From positions 17,261,539 through 17,325,538 of the forward strand of contig CM053330.1 of assembly GCA_028583605.1 (NCBI GenBank): a stretch of DNA of 64,000 nt. Reading direction: 5' to 3'. Position 1 is the first letter of the stretch. Every line of letters begins with the position of its first letter. The notes under the pieces were generated by a model. It was not told the origin of the DNA. It worked only from the letters and a program-made list of their open reading frames with translations, and made no database searches. Made by a program: the position numbers and the translations under genes. This DNA is from Dastarcus helophoroides (lineage: Eukaryota; Arthropoda; Insecta; Coleoptera; Bothrideridae). This document shows positions 34,250-44,556 of the stretch, piece by piece.

Positions 34250-35510
34250 ATGCGTAGGGTAAAGGCACTAGTTCTGGTCATTGCACCAGTTTTGGTCACT
34301 GCACCAGTTTTGGCCACCCAAGAAAACATTCTTGCGTTATATCTCAGAAAACTCCTCCCACTTCTTTGACTTCTTTCTGACTACGCACGCTTCTTGGAAG
34401 CCATAATAGGCCTTTGACGGTTATTACAATCAGTTTTTGACATGTAGTGAATTCTTAGCTAAATAATTATTAAACTTTAATAACGATAAAAATGCAACAG
34501 AAATTAAAAATTCCAGAATGTTAAACATTGTCAAGATTATTATGTGCAATATCTTTTATTCAGTTGCTTAGTAACAATATTATGAGATTTTAATGTTTTT
34601 TCTAAACTTTTTAATTTCCAAATGTTTAAAATAAGAATGGTTACTAATGGAGCACCAAAAACCTTAATTGTTCCAAAAATGGCCTTTTGGTGGCTACAAG
34701 TGGAGCGCTAAAACCAGTTATAGCCACATAATGAAATGAGGTGGTAAATAGTAAGTACACCCCGTTATACAAAGACTTAAATATTTCTGATATTTGCAGA
34801 AAACATCATGTATTCGCGAAAATTATTTCAATATTCGAAAAACACCATGTACAATGCCCCAAAAGTTAAACGAGAAGAAAACATGCCTGTTGTTATCGCT
34901 TGTAAGAAATTTAATGTACCAAGAAACTCTGTAAGAAATAGATTAGAAGGAAAAACTTCAGATAACTGTCGCAAGGTTGATCTTAAATGGGTTATGGGAC
35001 CAAAGGTTGAAGAAAAATTGGTAATTGGATAATTGATTGTGCTGTCAGGGGTTTTCCGGTTAAGAGGGAAGGGTTGTTATATTCAGTTGAATTATGCAGC
35101 CGTAAGATGTTGCTTTCTTTTTTTTTTCCTTAAAGCAGGTGTGTCAAAAATTATCTGGATGAGATTAATTGATAGAAGAAAGACGTTACTTCTGCCATAT
35201 CAGCAATTTTGATGCGGCAAGACTTTTCTTTGGCAGTTAAATTCGGTTTTCGTACTTGTGGGCTTTACCCATTTGACGAAAATGCTTCAGATTATAGTAA
35301 GTGTGTTATGAAGGATTCACTGCGACCAAGTCTAAACCTAACACAACCACTAGACAACCCTAGTAGTAATATCTCACACTTCAAATTCTTAGAAGAACAA
35401 ATAGATACTTCTATGTCAGAAGCATTGTTACCACGCGAGATACCACAGGGATGGAGAAGAGCGTTTTTTTTAGGCCAGATCTTCCTTCAGCAGAGAGATT
35501 TGAGATGATA
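34250..35510 (+). pseudogene. Internally deleted pogo/jerky-like transposon
   Basis: 34808-35032 encodes a psq-type helix-turn-helix (MPVVIACKKFNVPRNSVRNR) and the linker LGPK-like MGPKVEEKLV; broken pieces of the CENP-B-like domain follow. 35209-35508 encodes a C-terminal block FGFRTCGLYPFDENASDYSK, typical of the end of pogo/jerky transposases. The DDE core between them is missing. Subterminal motifs (CAGTTTTGGTCACTGCACCAG type) repeat at about 34268-34320, and related motifs recur at about 34680-34725 and 40230-40285, so the original element may have extended to about 40.3 kb with the LTR element and hairpin element inserted in it. Confidence 0.7.
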
Positions 35511-35977
35511 AACGTAGAAGAGGGAATATTAATATTCGACTTTTACTCCTAGTCAAGAATAAACTTATGCGAATGGAAAAGAAATTAAAATTATTGAAAA
35601 CATCGTGATTCTCCCAGCTTATCATCCAGTTCCTGAAAAGCAAACTCAACTTGAAGAAATATAAGAGACCATCTTATCAAAGAATCCAGTGCTGAAACAG
35701 TATCCATCAAAGGAAAAAATGTGGAAAACAATAGTGCTGTAGGAATCGGATCTTTCGTCATTGTTAGGTATGATAATTAATTTTATCCAGCTAAAAGTGT
35801 GCATAAGGAGTGCAGCGAATACTACTGTTGTGAAATGATTAAGAGGGGATGAGACCATCGGAAGTGTCCGGATCCACCAAATCTTCTTTGATTCGATGAG
35901 CAGAATATCATATTAAAAATTAATGAACCACTCTCTATTAACATAAGGGCGCTTTACGTAATTCCTGTTTTGCAGTA

Positions 35978-36120
35978 CAGTAAGACCCCGCTTAGCGCTG
36001 CTCCGTTTAGCGCTGTTTCGGTTTAAAGCTGTTTTAATGGAACAGTGATATTCCCTGAAAATTGTACGCACGATTGGGCTTTGCCTAAATTCAAAGTACA
36101 ACATACATATATAATTTTGT
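35978..36120. mobile_element. pogo-type terminus
   Basis: The sequence CAGTAAGACCCCGCTTAGCGC followed by repeats of the GCTTAGCGCTG type is a pogo/Tigger-like terminal region. The downstream stretch 36127-36290 has a short open frame (GVKNIWSDLNEDDDIRKS) of unknown family that runs into the truncated LTR. Confidence 0.5.
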
Positions 36121-36365
36121 TTGAATAAGGTATCGAAAAAATGCTTGAAAGGGGTGTGAAAAACATTTGGTCAGATTTAAACGAGGACGATGACATTAGA
36201 AAATCTGTTGTTGATATGAACGAAATAGTTGAATTAGCGATTTGCGAGTTGAATGCCGCAATTAATAAATTGTTAGTTTAAGATAAAATTTCGTTAAATG
36301 TAAAAACTTTGTATTTTTATTAAAATTGTTTTTAAAAATACAATCCGCTCGTTGACACATTTAAC

Positions 36366-36732
36366 TGGCGCAGTCGCTGTAAGATTTGTTGGCAGGTCCC
36401 GCGAAAAGGTGCCGTTTCGTCTCAACGATTTACCGACAATCAACCCGCTCCAAAGAAGCAAAAAAGAAAAGTATATTAACAATTCTAACAAAAATAAAGA
36501 AGATCTTCCTGACATTCCTAAAAAGGTTTACGTGAAAAATAAACAAAAATGTAAGAAAACAAAAAATAAATATAAAATCCAAACATTAGATAAGATTAAC
36601 GCATTACGAAAAACAGGAAAAATAATTCCCCAAACTGCTCAAACCACTGAGAATATCCATCTTTCAAATATTAAACGTCCAGCCAAACTAACACAATTCC
36701 AATCTGTTGCAGGCCCCTCATCGGCATTGTAA
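36366..36732 (+). pseudogene. Leader and basic reading frame of the LTR element
   Basis: After the primer site an open frame rich in lysine and asparagine runs to 36732. It may be the C-terminal tail of the polyprotein (integrase end), joined to the leader by an internal deletion. A possible splice acceptor, CTGTTGCAG, lies at about 36704-36712 just before env, as expected for env made from a spliced RNA. The assignment is inference. Confidence 0.4.
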
Positions 36733-38365
36733 CCTCCTCTATAATAATCCAAAATGTGACACATAACCCAGGCTTACTCCCCATACATTTAGGTCAAGCA
36801 AAACTTCAAAGAACACAACACACATTTGTTCACTTTTTCCATTTAATAGCAATAAAAAATGAAATTGAAAATCTAAACAGAAATTACAAAATTTTAAGTG
36901 ACTTCCCAGTTCACAATAAGCAACATTATAAAGAAATTGAAAATTATGTAAAATTAATTCGATATACTTCCAACTTAGTTGACAATAAAATGAATAACAT
37001 TTACCCGTGTTCCAGTCGAAATAAAAGAGGCCTTATTAATGGCTTAGGCTTAGCTTTCAAATTTATAACAGGAAATATGGACGCTTATGATGCATCAAGA
37101 ATAAACAAAATTCTTACACATTTGGAAAATAATCAACACAATTTAGAAAACCAAATTCTAAATCAATAATCAATAAATAAAAACGTAATAGAACAATTCA
37201 ACCTTACTGTTAGTAGTATTCAATATAAACAACATTTGTTAAAAAATAAAATTTATAAAGTTATGGAGAATGTTCAAAATAATACAGGAGACCTAATCGT
37301 ATTACAAATTAAAGATTTATTAAATCAACTTCTCTTATCGTATAATACAATTGTGGATCTGGAGGTTGAAAATTCACTTACATTTTGCGCTATTGGAAAA
37401 ATGCATCCCAGCATCATAAAGGTTACTGATTATTTATCCGAATTAGAATAAATTTCAAAATTTCATAAGGAACAATTACCCTTGCCTGTAGATATAAATA
37501 ATATTTTAAATTATGAATCATTGACCTTGGTACATTGTATTCATAATAAAAACCAAATCAATTATTTTCTTACTATTCCGATAGAATACGATAGATATCA
37601 TTTTTGAATTATTCTATTTGGAACCGTTACCTACTTTGATATATTCAGAATATTACACGATTATCCCGAATTCAAAATTTTTATTAAAATCAAAAGATAA
37701 AATAAAGCCTCTATCAGATATTTGTACTATGAGTGGCACATATCACTGCCCTTCCAAATTACTAATTAATGTCAACATCACCTGCGAGGAAAACATCCTG
37801 AAACAAAACATCCCTGAGGATTGTCTCTACACGGAAATCCCAACCAAACAAGACCATATTGAGCCACTGCCCTATATCAACCAATATATCGCATGGATCA
37901 ACTTCAAATGTCTTGACCCTACAATGTCCAGACAAGAAACAAATTATGACGCCGCATGGAATTTTCCTTCTAGAAGTTTCCGAACACTGCAAAATTCTCT
38001 TTAACTCTGAAGAACTCCGACCTTTGGAACCCACATATAATTCTCCAATGGTCATCGACATGAAGATGCCGCAACTTCCTGGCAAAAACAAAAAGTCCAA
38101 CTTCTCAATTCAGTTAAAACAATTAAAACTTGGAGCAATCGATCTTCAACCAGTCAATATAATCCAGAGACGGAAGGAAGACGTTTCCATCTTTTATCAC
38201 ACCATGCCCATCTACATTATGGGACTTCTCCTGGCTTCAACTATCGCAGCAAGGAAAATATACAAGAAGATCATTGGACCAAAGCCATCCTCAAGCGAGG
38301 ACCCCATTCAAGAGGATCGATCACCACGTCACCCTCGTCAGCTGCCCTCCGAGACTTCCTTCTAA
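36733..38365 (+). pseudogene. Decayed errantivirus envelope (fusion protein) gene
   Basis: The envelope family is that of insect errantiviruses and the baculovirus F protein, which mediate membrane fusion. Visible marks are a furin-type basic site (RNKR, about 37019-37030) directly followed by a glycine-rich fusion-peptide-like start, cysteines in the distal part, and a C-terminal membrane segment (about 38204-38260) with a short charged tail. It is broken: in-frame stops at 37167 and 37449, and frame changes near 37600 and 37940. It cannot make a full protein as it stands. Confidence 0.75.
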
Positions 38366-38638
38366 GGAGGGAGGAATTATGTTGTTCAACCCTTTAGTTG
38401 TTGTTGACCAAGGCAAGGGGCTAGGTCAGCACTCTGAAGTTATAAAAGAATCGACGCTACCAGCGGACGAGGAGTTTCTCCAATCATCAACGCGTGCAAA
38501 GTCATCGTGTGTGGCCACTCCGTGCCGCAATTAATAAATTGTTAGTTTAAGATAAAATTTCGTTAAATGTAAAAACTTTGTATTTTTATTAAAATTGTTT
38601 TTAAAAATACAATCCGCTCGTTGACACATTTAACTTAC

Positions 38639-39956
38639 ATGTTTATTGCTACCTTTGACAGTTTTAAAGATATTTCAATTTTTCGAAAAAAAAGTGACAG
38701 AAAAGAGGGTTATTTTGACTCTTTGTATCTTTTTTATTATTTGCAGTAAAAACATGAAAATTGGGTTGAAGTCACGGAATATTATAAAGACTATAATAAC
38801 GTAATCAAATGTTACATTTATTATACAGGGTGATGGAAATTTTATAATCTTTGCTGTTTTTGTTTTATTCAAAAAAACTCTGTTTTTTTGAATGGGAACT
38901 ATATGTTTTTTTAATCATTTTTGGATTCTTCACATAAAAAGAAGAAAAAAGTTATATTACTTATTTTTTAAAATTTTGTGCCGTTACAAAGGTATTTTAC
39001 ATAAATCTCAAAATAAAAAGAATCAAATATGTTTTTTTTTGTTCAAGTAGGAAATTAACTGTAGGCAATAAAAGCTTAAAGAATTAATCATAAAAAGTAA
39101 TAGGAAAAAAAATAATTGACAAAAAATTTAGATCAAGAACAAAAAGGACGATTTTCTGTTTCAATACATTTAAAGGCATATTTTATGATTTCGAATTGAG
39201 TAACGTTTTTAAGCACATCAATCACTAAAAAAACTTCCATTTCGATTTCCATTATAAAATTTAACACTTACAAATCCTGATTTCTAATCTAACAGCATAA
39301 CAGTTAAAGGACGAATTTTCTTGAACATTTGTTGTTGATTTTCATTACTCCAAAAATGAGAGGTCTGTTTAACAAACCATTTTTACGAAACTTACATTCG
39401 TGGCTCCCTAAACATTTTTCAATAAGTATTCTAACAATTAGCCAAAAACTTATTCGTCTTGTACGGTTATCTTTTAAATGTTATTTAGCCTAAAATTTTT
39501 AGGCCTTGTAGTTATGTTTTTTTTTGAAAAGTTTGTTGTCTACTACCAAGTTGCTACTAGAGAAAAAAAAAAGATATATTTTTCTTTTTTATTTTGAATT
39601 ATATCTCTGTAACGGTGCAGAATTTTAAGAAATTAGTCATACAACTTTTTTCTTCTTTTTACGTGAAGAATTCAAAAATGATTAGAAAACACATAGTTCC
39701 CATTTAAAAAAACAGAGTTTTTTAAATAAAACAAAAACAATAAAGATTATAAAATTTCCATCACCCTGTGTAATAAATGTAAAACTTGATTACGTTATTA
39801 TAGTCTCCATAATATTCCATGACTTCAATCCAAATTTCATGTTTTTACTGCAAATAATAAAAAAGATACAAAGAGTCAAAATAACCCTCTTTTCTGTCAT
39901 TTTTTTTTCGAAAAATTAAAATATCTTTAAAAGTATCAAAGGCAGCAATAAACATA
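38639..39956. mobile_element. 1.3-kb hairpin transposon with arms of about 370 bp
   Basis: The left arm (38639-39015) and right arm (39585-39956) are near-complete inverted copies; landmarks are TTTATTGCTACC/GGCAGCAATAAA at the tips, CAGGGTGATGGAAATTTTA, and CGTTACAAAGG or its counterpart near the loop. The loop of about 570 bases is non-coding. It starts four bases after the 3' LTR. No transposase is encoded. A transcript through it would fold into a long double-stranded RNA. Confidence 0.85.
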
Positions 39957-40688
39957 TATACATAAACTCACCTTAATTTTCTACGTAAAATCCAAATAAA
40001 GTATAAAATTTGGGGGTCGCCAATTAAAATAAGAAAGTTGATGTCTACTTCCAGTATAACCGGAAGTGGAAGTTGAAAATATTTTTGAAAGGTAGTTTAG
40101 CTCCGATCGACAAAATCAGTTTGCCTTTATAATAAGTGATACTCCATATAAAGGTAACCTCCCAACTATAAAAAAAACACCTGGTATGTCTATTAAAAAT
40201 GCATTTTGACTTTTTCTCAATAAAAGTGGCTACAGCTGGTTCAGCCTCTGGCTACAACTAAATAATTGGTGGCCACAACTAGAAAAACTGCAGTAAATTG
40301 ATCTTTTTAAATCTAGCTCTATCTGGCAGGCATTTGCCGCATTTTGTGTCTTTGTTTAAGTACAGAAATGTTGAACGTTCCAGTTTCTGCAGTAGATGTC
40401 ACTATCAGCTTTCATGCTATTAAATTATCTTTTGTTAATGATGGAAAATCTCTAAACATGGTCACAATCAGTGTACTTGACCTATGGCAATTTCCAATTA
40501 ACAATTTGAAATGCAAAGTCAACGAAAATTTGATTAAAGTAAATGTTTTAAAAGAGGTTTATGGTGAGGTGTGGTACTTTCTTTGTTTGTAATGCGAACA
40601 ACCTCAACAAAGTAGCGACCGTGACATAACATCCTTTTAGTAGTGGTTACTTAATCAGAGCCAAAGGGAAGAATATAATGGTGGTTAA
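39957..40688. other. Non-coding stretch with pogo-like subterminal motifs
   Basis: About 40230-40285 holds GTGGCTACA and TGGTGGCCACAACTAG motifs that resemble the subterminal motifs at 34.3 and 34.7 kb. 40344-40592 is an open frame of 82 codons (STEMLNVPVSAVDVTISFH) of no family that I recognise; I do not call it a gene. Confidence 0.35.
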
Positions 40689-40922
40689 ATTAACTATATT
40701 CTGTTCACTCAAAAGATATAGTTACGCCACTCCCCCTTAAAAGAAAAGTTCACACGATTTCAAGAAAGAAATCAACGTTACTAATTAAGCGATCAACCAA
40801 ACTCTTTTGGTGTATGTGATAAGGGGATTTTCAGATTCAACCAATAAAAATAATTTATTCATATATCCTGCTTTGTTTAAGGGAGTGGCCTAATTATATC
40901 TCATGGATGAAGAGAATATAAT
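40689..40922. mobile_element. MITE, about 234 bp
   Basis: Left arm 40689-40740 and right arm 40877-40922 pair imperfectly (ATATTCTGTTCA / inverted ATATTCTCTTCA; CCACTCCC near both inner ends). Non-coding. The element type is uncertain. Confidence 0.6.
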
Positions 40923-41663
40923 GCCAGTGGAAACCCCTTGGAATATTTACAACAAACTTACAAGGATACTAAAGGTTTGAATGAGTGCCATTTAATGCCA
41001 AATGGGGATTTCTGGTGACAAGCAACCGAGAATAAAATTAAAAAAGTAAGACTTAAATCAATTTTAAAGAAAGAACTTGAAAATCTATAATTGTTGGTTA
41101 ATAAAATATATTCAATAAATGGCATTTATTTCAAGTGATTTCAATTAGAAACTTTTTTTTTTCATTTATTTAAAATTTCATTTGATATGATTTTTTACGT
41201 TTATGATTTCATTTTTTTTAAACAAATTTAACAATTTACCAAAATTATTTTTAATCAGTGCAGATGGCAATATTATTTTATAACAATAGCACTATTCTAT
41301 ATAAATATTTAGAACATGTACGTTTGAGTTAATAATAATTCTACATAATGCAGTAGCTTTGAATATGTTGCATAATAATTATAATAATTAGAACCTAATT
41401 TTAGTATTGACGTAAAACTGTCTACCCAAATTGAACAAATTATTCCAGCGTCATTGAAATTTATAACACACAAGTAATACTGCTTTAAATATTAATTTCC
41501 TTAATTCAGAGTTTTGGTCAAGAGGTATGTTATGCCTAACTTGTTACAGTCATATCTGGTTTATGTTCACATTTGTGTTGACCAATATGAACAAAAATAT
41601 GTTGAGAACATTGCTACCATAGTAATTGTATAAAAAAAATATATATGCTAACAGATATATCTA
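40923..41663. other. AT-rich stretch, no gene seen
   Basis: Nothing recognised on either strand. Confidence 0.4.
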
Positions 41664-41988
41664 TTATACGGGATCTTCATTAATATCAAAGTCCCACGTG
41701 ACTGGATCTTGTAGGCAACCAAACATACACTTATGCATATATAAACCATAAAATCCCTAACTATCAACTGTTCAATGCATATATGTAATACTTCTATATG
41801 GCGTGTTGTGTATAATCACCACTGCAAAATGCTTTGTCAAAAAGGTGAGATGAAAGTATATGTCGTACTCTTTTAAGGACAAACATTCACTTATTTATAG
41901 CGGGAACAGATGACAAGACGGGCGGGAACACTAACAAATGAATGACAACTGACGAGAAGAGGGATATTTGAAATAAACTTTGGTTAAT

Positions 41989-42565
41989 AGGTTTGTTCCA
42001 ACCGAACATCAAACTAGTTTGCAATCGTACGGCGCATGTGCATTCAAAATTTACCGTTCCTACCAAGTGCAAACTCCAACCCAACTGGCAGTCCGGTGTT
42101 CCAACAGTGCTCTGACTAGTTCGTGAATTGATTTGTGATCAGTCAGAACAGTCAGCAGCCGAGAGCTTGTACTGGCAGTTGGGTACATGCGCAATAAGTA
42201 ATCGATAAGCGGTATCTAATTTCTCAGTTGTTATTTGTCAATACGATTGTTAGATGTTTTGATCTTGTCGGAGCAAATGTAAATTGTGTTGTTAAGTTCT
42301 GAATTCTATTTTTCATCCACTATATTTGCTCAAAAATAATAAAAATGAATTTCGTAGAGGGATTGATATGTGATGAAGATTTATTTTCATCGCTTTCGAT
42401 TGAGACAGACGGCGAAGACCAGGGGTTTTCCGAGAAATCCCAAAGTGCGTTCCAACGTGTACAATCCCAAACCAGTCGGAGTGTAATACGAAATGCACGC
42501 ATGCGTACGAACTAGTTCATGAATTAGTCGGAAACTAATCAGAAATGTTCGGTTGGAACAAACCT
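41989..42565. mobile_element. Harbinger-like MITE, 577 bp
   Basis: Perfect terminal inverted repeats of 21 bases (outer AGGTTTGTTCCAACC) are flanked by the 3-base direct repeat AAT (41986-41988 and 42566-42568). A 3-base target duplication and this type of terminus fit the PIF/Harbinger superfamily. Subterminal TAGTTC/TAGTCGG motifs also repeat in inverted order. No transposase is present. Confidence 0.75.
42345..42515 (+). CDS. Short open frame inside the MITE (56 codons)
   Basis: An ATG at 42345 opens a frame with MNFVEGLICDEDLFSSLSI and an acidic, serine-rich composition, ending at TAG 42513. It may be the start of the accessory protein gene of the parent Harbinger element, kept when the rest was deleted, or chance. 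No family match is claimed. Confidence 0.25.
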   Translation: MNFVEGLICDEDLFSSLSIETDGEDQGFSEKSQSAFQRVQSQTSRSVIRNARMRTN

Positions 42566-42966
42566 AATATATTCTGTCCTTGAAAAAGACAAACATATAT
42601 ATCCATCGCGCCTTTTTGACACAAACAAAGGGACAAAACACGTCATATAGAAGTATTACATATATGGTTCAATGTTCCCTGCCTGTCAGTGGCGTTTCAT
42701 TCTTGGAGGAACTGGGATTAAATAAAGGTATCGTATTTAAATGTGGCCCTTAAAATTACTGGTTCATAGACATACGATATTCACTTTACTAAAATAGATT
42801 TCGTTTCTGGTATGCCTAACATCTTTTAAATTTGGTATAAATCAGAATTTTTAGTCCCAAGATTTTTCTGTCATTTGCCTGCACCAGACCTATAGAAACT
42901 AAAATTACTAGGAGAGAGAAGCAATGCGGTCACGTGGGACTCGGACATTAATGAAGACCCAGTATA

Positions 42967-44556
42967 AGTTTATCTAAATTGGATGTCACTACTGAAAATG
43001 TAGATACCCTGAAATAGTATTACTAGACCTGTTATGAGCAAGCAACTTTAAATAAAACAGATTTACAAGTTTATAAGCTAAAATTAATTTAAACAAATAT
43101 GGTGTCTGCTAAAGGCTAAAGTGCATAAACATAATATAATAATTAAATATATTCTTTATGTTGGTTGTAATATTCAGAGCAGTTAATTGGGCTTGGTTAC
43201 AAAACTAAAAGCCAAGATACAATTAAAATAACAAAAATAAATAAAAACGGAACATTTTTTAAGCTCTACGCCAATTTTCTTGAATATGGTCTAATTTTAA
43301 ATAATACAAGATAATCGAATACACTTAATGACAAACGCATCTTGCTTTTCTTTCATAATGAAAACAATATCTTAAGCAGAGGAATTAAAAACAAGATCAC
43401 TTAATCCAATGCATATGTTAGACTCAGATGATAAATTCATTGTTTCTCCGTAACATATAATCTGAATAAAGCCACATAATTGGTTGTCGAAAATGTGCTA
43501 TTCCGGAATCTGTTTCAACTTTGAGCATTTCGCAAATTGAGCAGTCCGCAATTACTCAATTGCGCAAATTCGCTCTGGCACCAATTATATTTGAGCAGAC
43601 CGCATCGTAACGGTGAGTGGTTGCGCTGTCATCAGCCACCAGCCGCAATCACATATCTGTTGTACTATATCTGGCATTGTTAGAATCACGAAGTGGGTAT
43701 TTGGGGCTATTTTTGAACGAATGAGCGAACTGGACATCTGAATCTAACAAAAAGGAAATCAGCAATAGACCACAAAAGTGTTATGTTACAATCGCCATTT
43801 TTGATGAGATAGATGAAAATTCGCGTTCTAAACAAATTGGGTTTCACATGTAAAATGTCATAAGGCTGTTTTAAAACATTTACATTAAAAAAAATGTTTG
43901 TCCACTTTTGATTGTAACAATTAGATTGATAATTTCAAACTGCTAAAGACATAAGGTATGCATTAGTAGAAAAAGGATTTAAGCAAATTGTTAGCTATCT
44001 AAGATTTTTAGTGTAAGAAATGGTCAGATCGCCACTTAACCACCGGAAGCATGTGGAATGACCAGCAACCCTATTAGAACCATAGAACACATGTGGGGTA
44101 AAACTTGGTGTTTTGAAGTAGTCTGTGGGTTTTGTACAAAAGAATTGCATCCCAGATCTCGGCGATGTCAGTTCAATTAATAAAAAGGTTTACATAAAAC
44201 GCGTTTCATTTATCGGAGCTATCAAGACCTGATAGTGATCCCGAACACAAATAATTACACTCTTCAACACAAAAATCCTCCCAATAAAAATATTGTGCGT
44301 TTTTTAAGATTTGGACCTAAATAATACACAATTGACCCCCAAATGTTTATATTAGCTCAGATTTCTTGGAAGGGTTGAGTAGGCCCATTTATAGGTAATA
44401 AACGGGCGTCCCATTATTATCTGCAGGTAGTTGGATCTATACTTGAAATATCCCTTTAGTCCTTACTTTATACTCATTTAGTAAATATCTATTTATATTT
44501 TCACTAAGATCTAGGTGTCTGTTTAAAACAGTAACAACAATTTCGTCACGAATTTG
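42967..44556. other. Intergenic stretch, no gene seen
   Basis: A short inverted repeat (CAATTGCGCAAATT type) lies at about 43530-43570. Otherwise nothing recognised. Confidence 0.4.

Larger units (their letters stand above)
36254..38634 (+). mobile_element. Errantivirus-type LTR element lacking gag-pol, env remnant only
   Basis: A 112-base LTR part at 36254-36365 is identical to 38523-38634, the end of a 3' LTR of about 255 bases that starts after the purine tract GGAGGGAGG (38366). TGGCGCAGTCGCTGTAAG right after the left LTR is a tRNA primer site like those of insect gypsy-group elements. A TATA-like TTATAAAAG lies at about 38440 in the 3' LTR. Between the LTRs there is no protease, reverse transcriptase or RNase H. 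The left LTR lacks its U3 part. The left flank merges with pogo-type debris, so no target duplication can be seen. Confidence 0.8.
41664..42966. repeat. Large imperfect inverted repeat enclosing a MITE
   Basis: Outer ends TATACGGGATCTTCATTAAT (41664) and inverted TATACTGGGTCTTCATTAAT (ending 42966) share the following TCCCACGTGAC. Further paired stretches lie at about 41770-41812 and 42633-42672 (ATATGTAATACTTCTATATG) and close to the loop (GTCAAAAAGG). Insertions or deletions separate the paired stretches. The loop contains the Harbinger-like MITE at 41989-42565. Confidence 0.65.

Noticed and set aside
36294..36515. Minus-strand hydrophobic open frame
   Set aside because: It is antisense to the LTR element leader and has no family resemblance.
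37762..38100. Minus-strand open frame of 112 codons
   Set aside because: It is antisense to the envelope remnant.
40344..40592. Plus-strand open frame of 82 codons as a gene
   Set aside because: It is isolated, with no recognisable domain and no splice partners, beside transposon debris.
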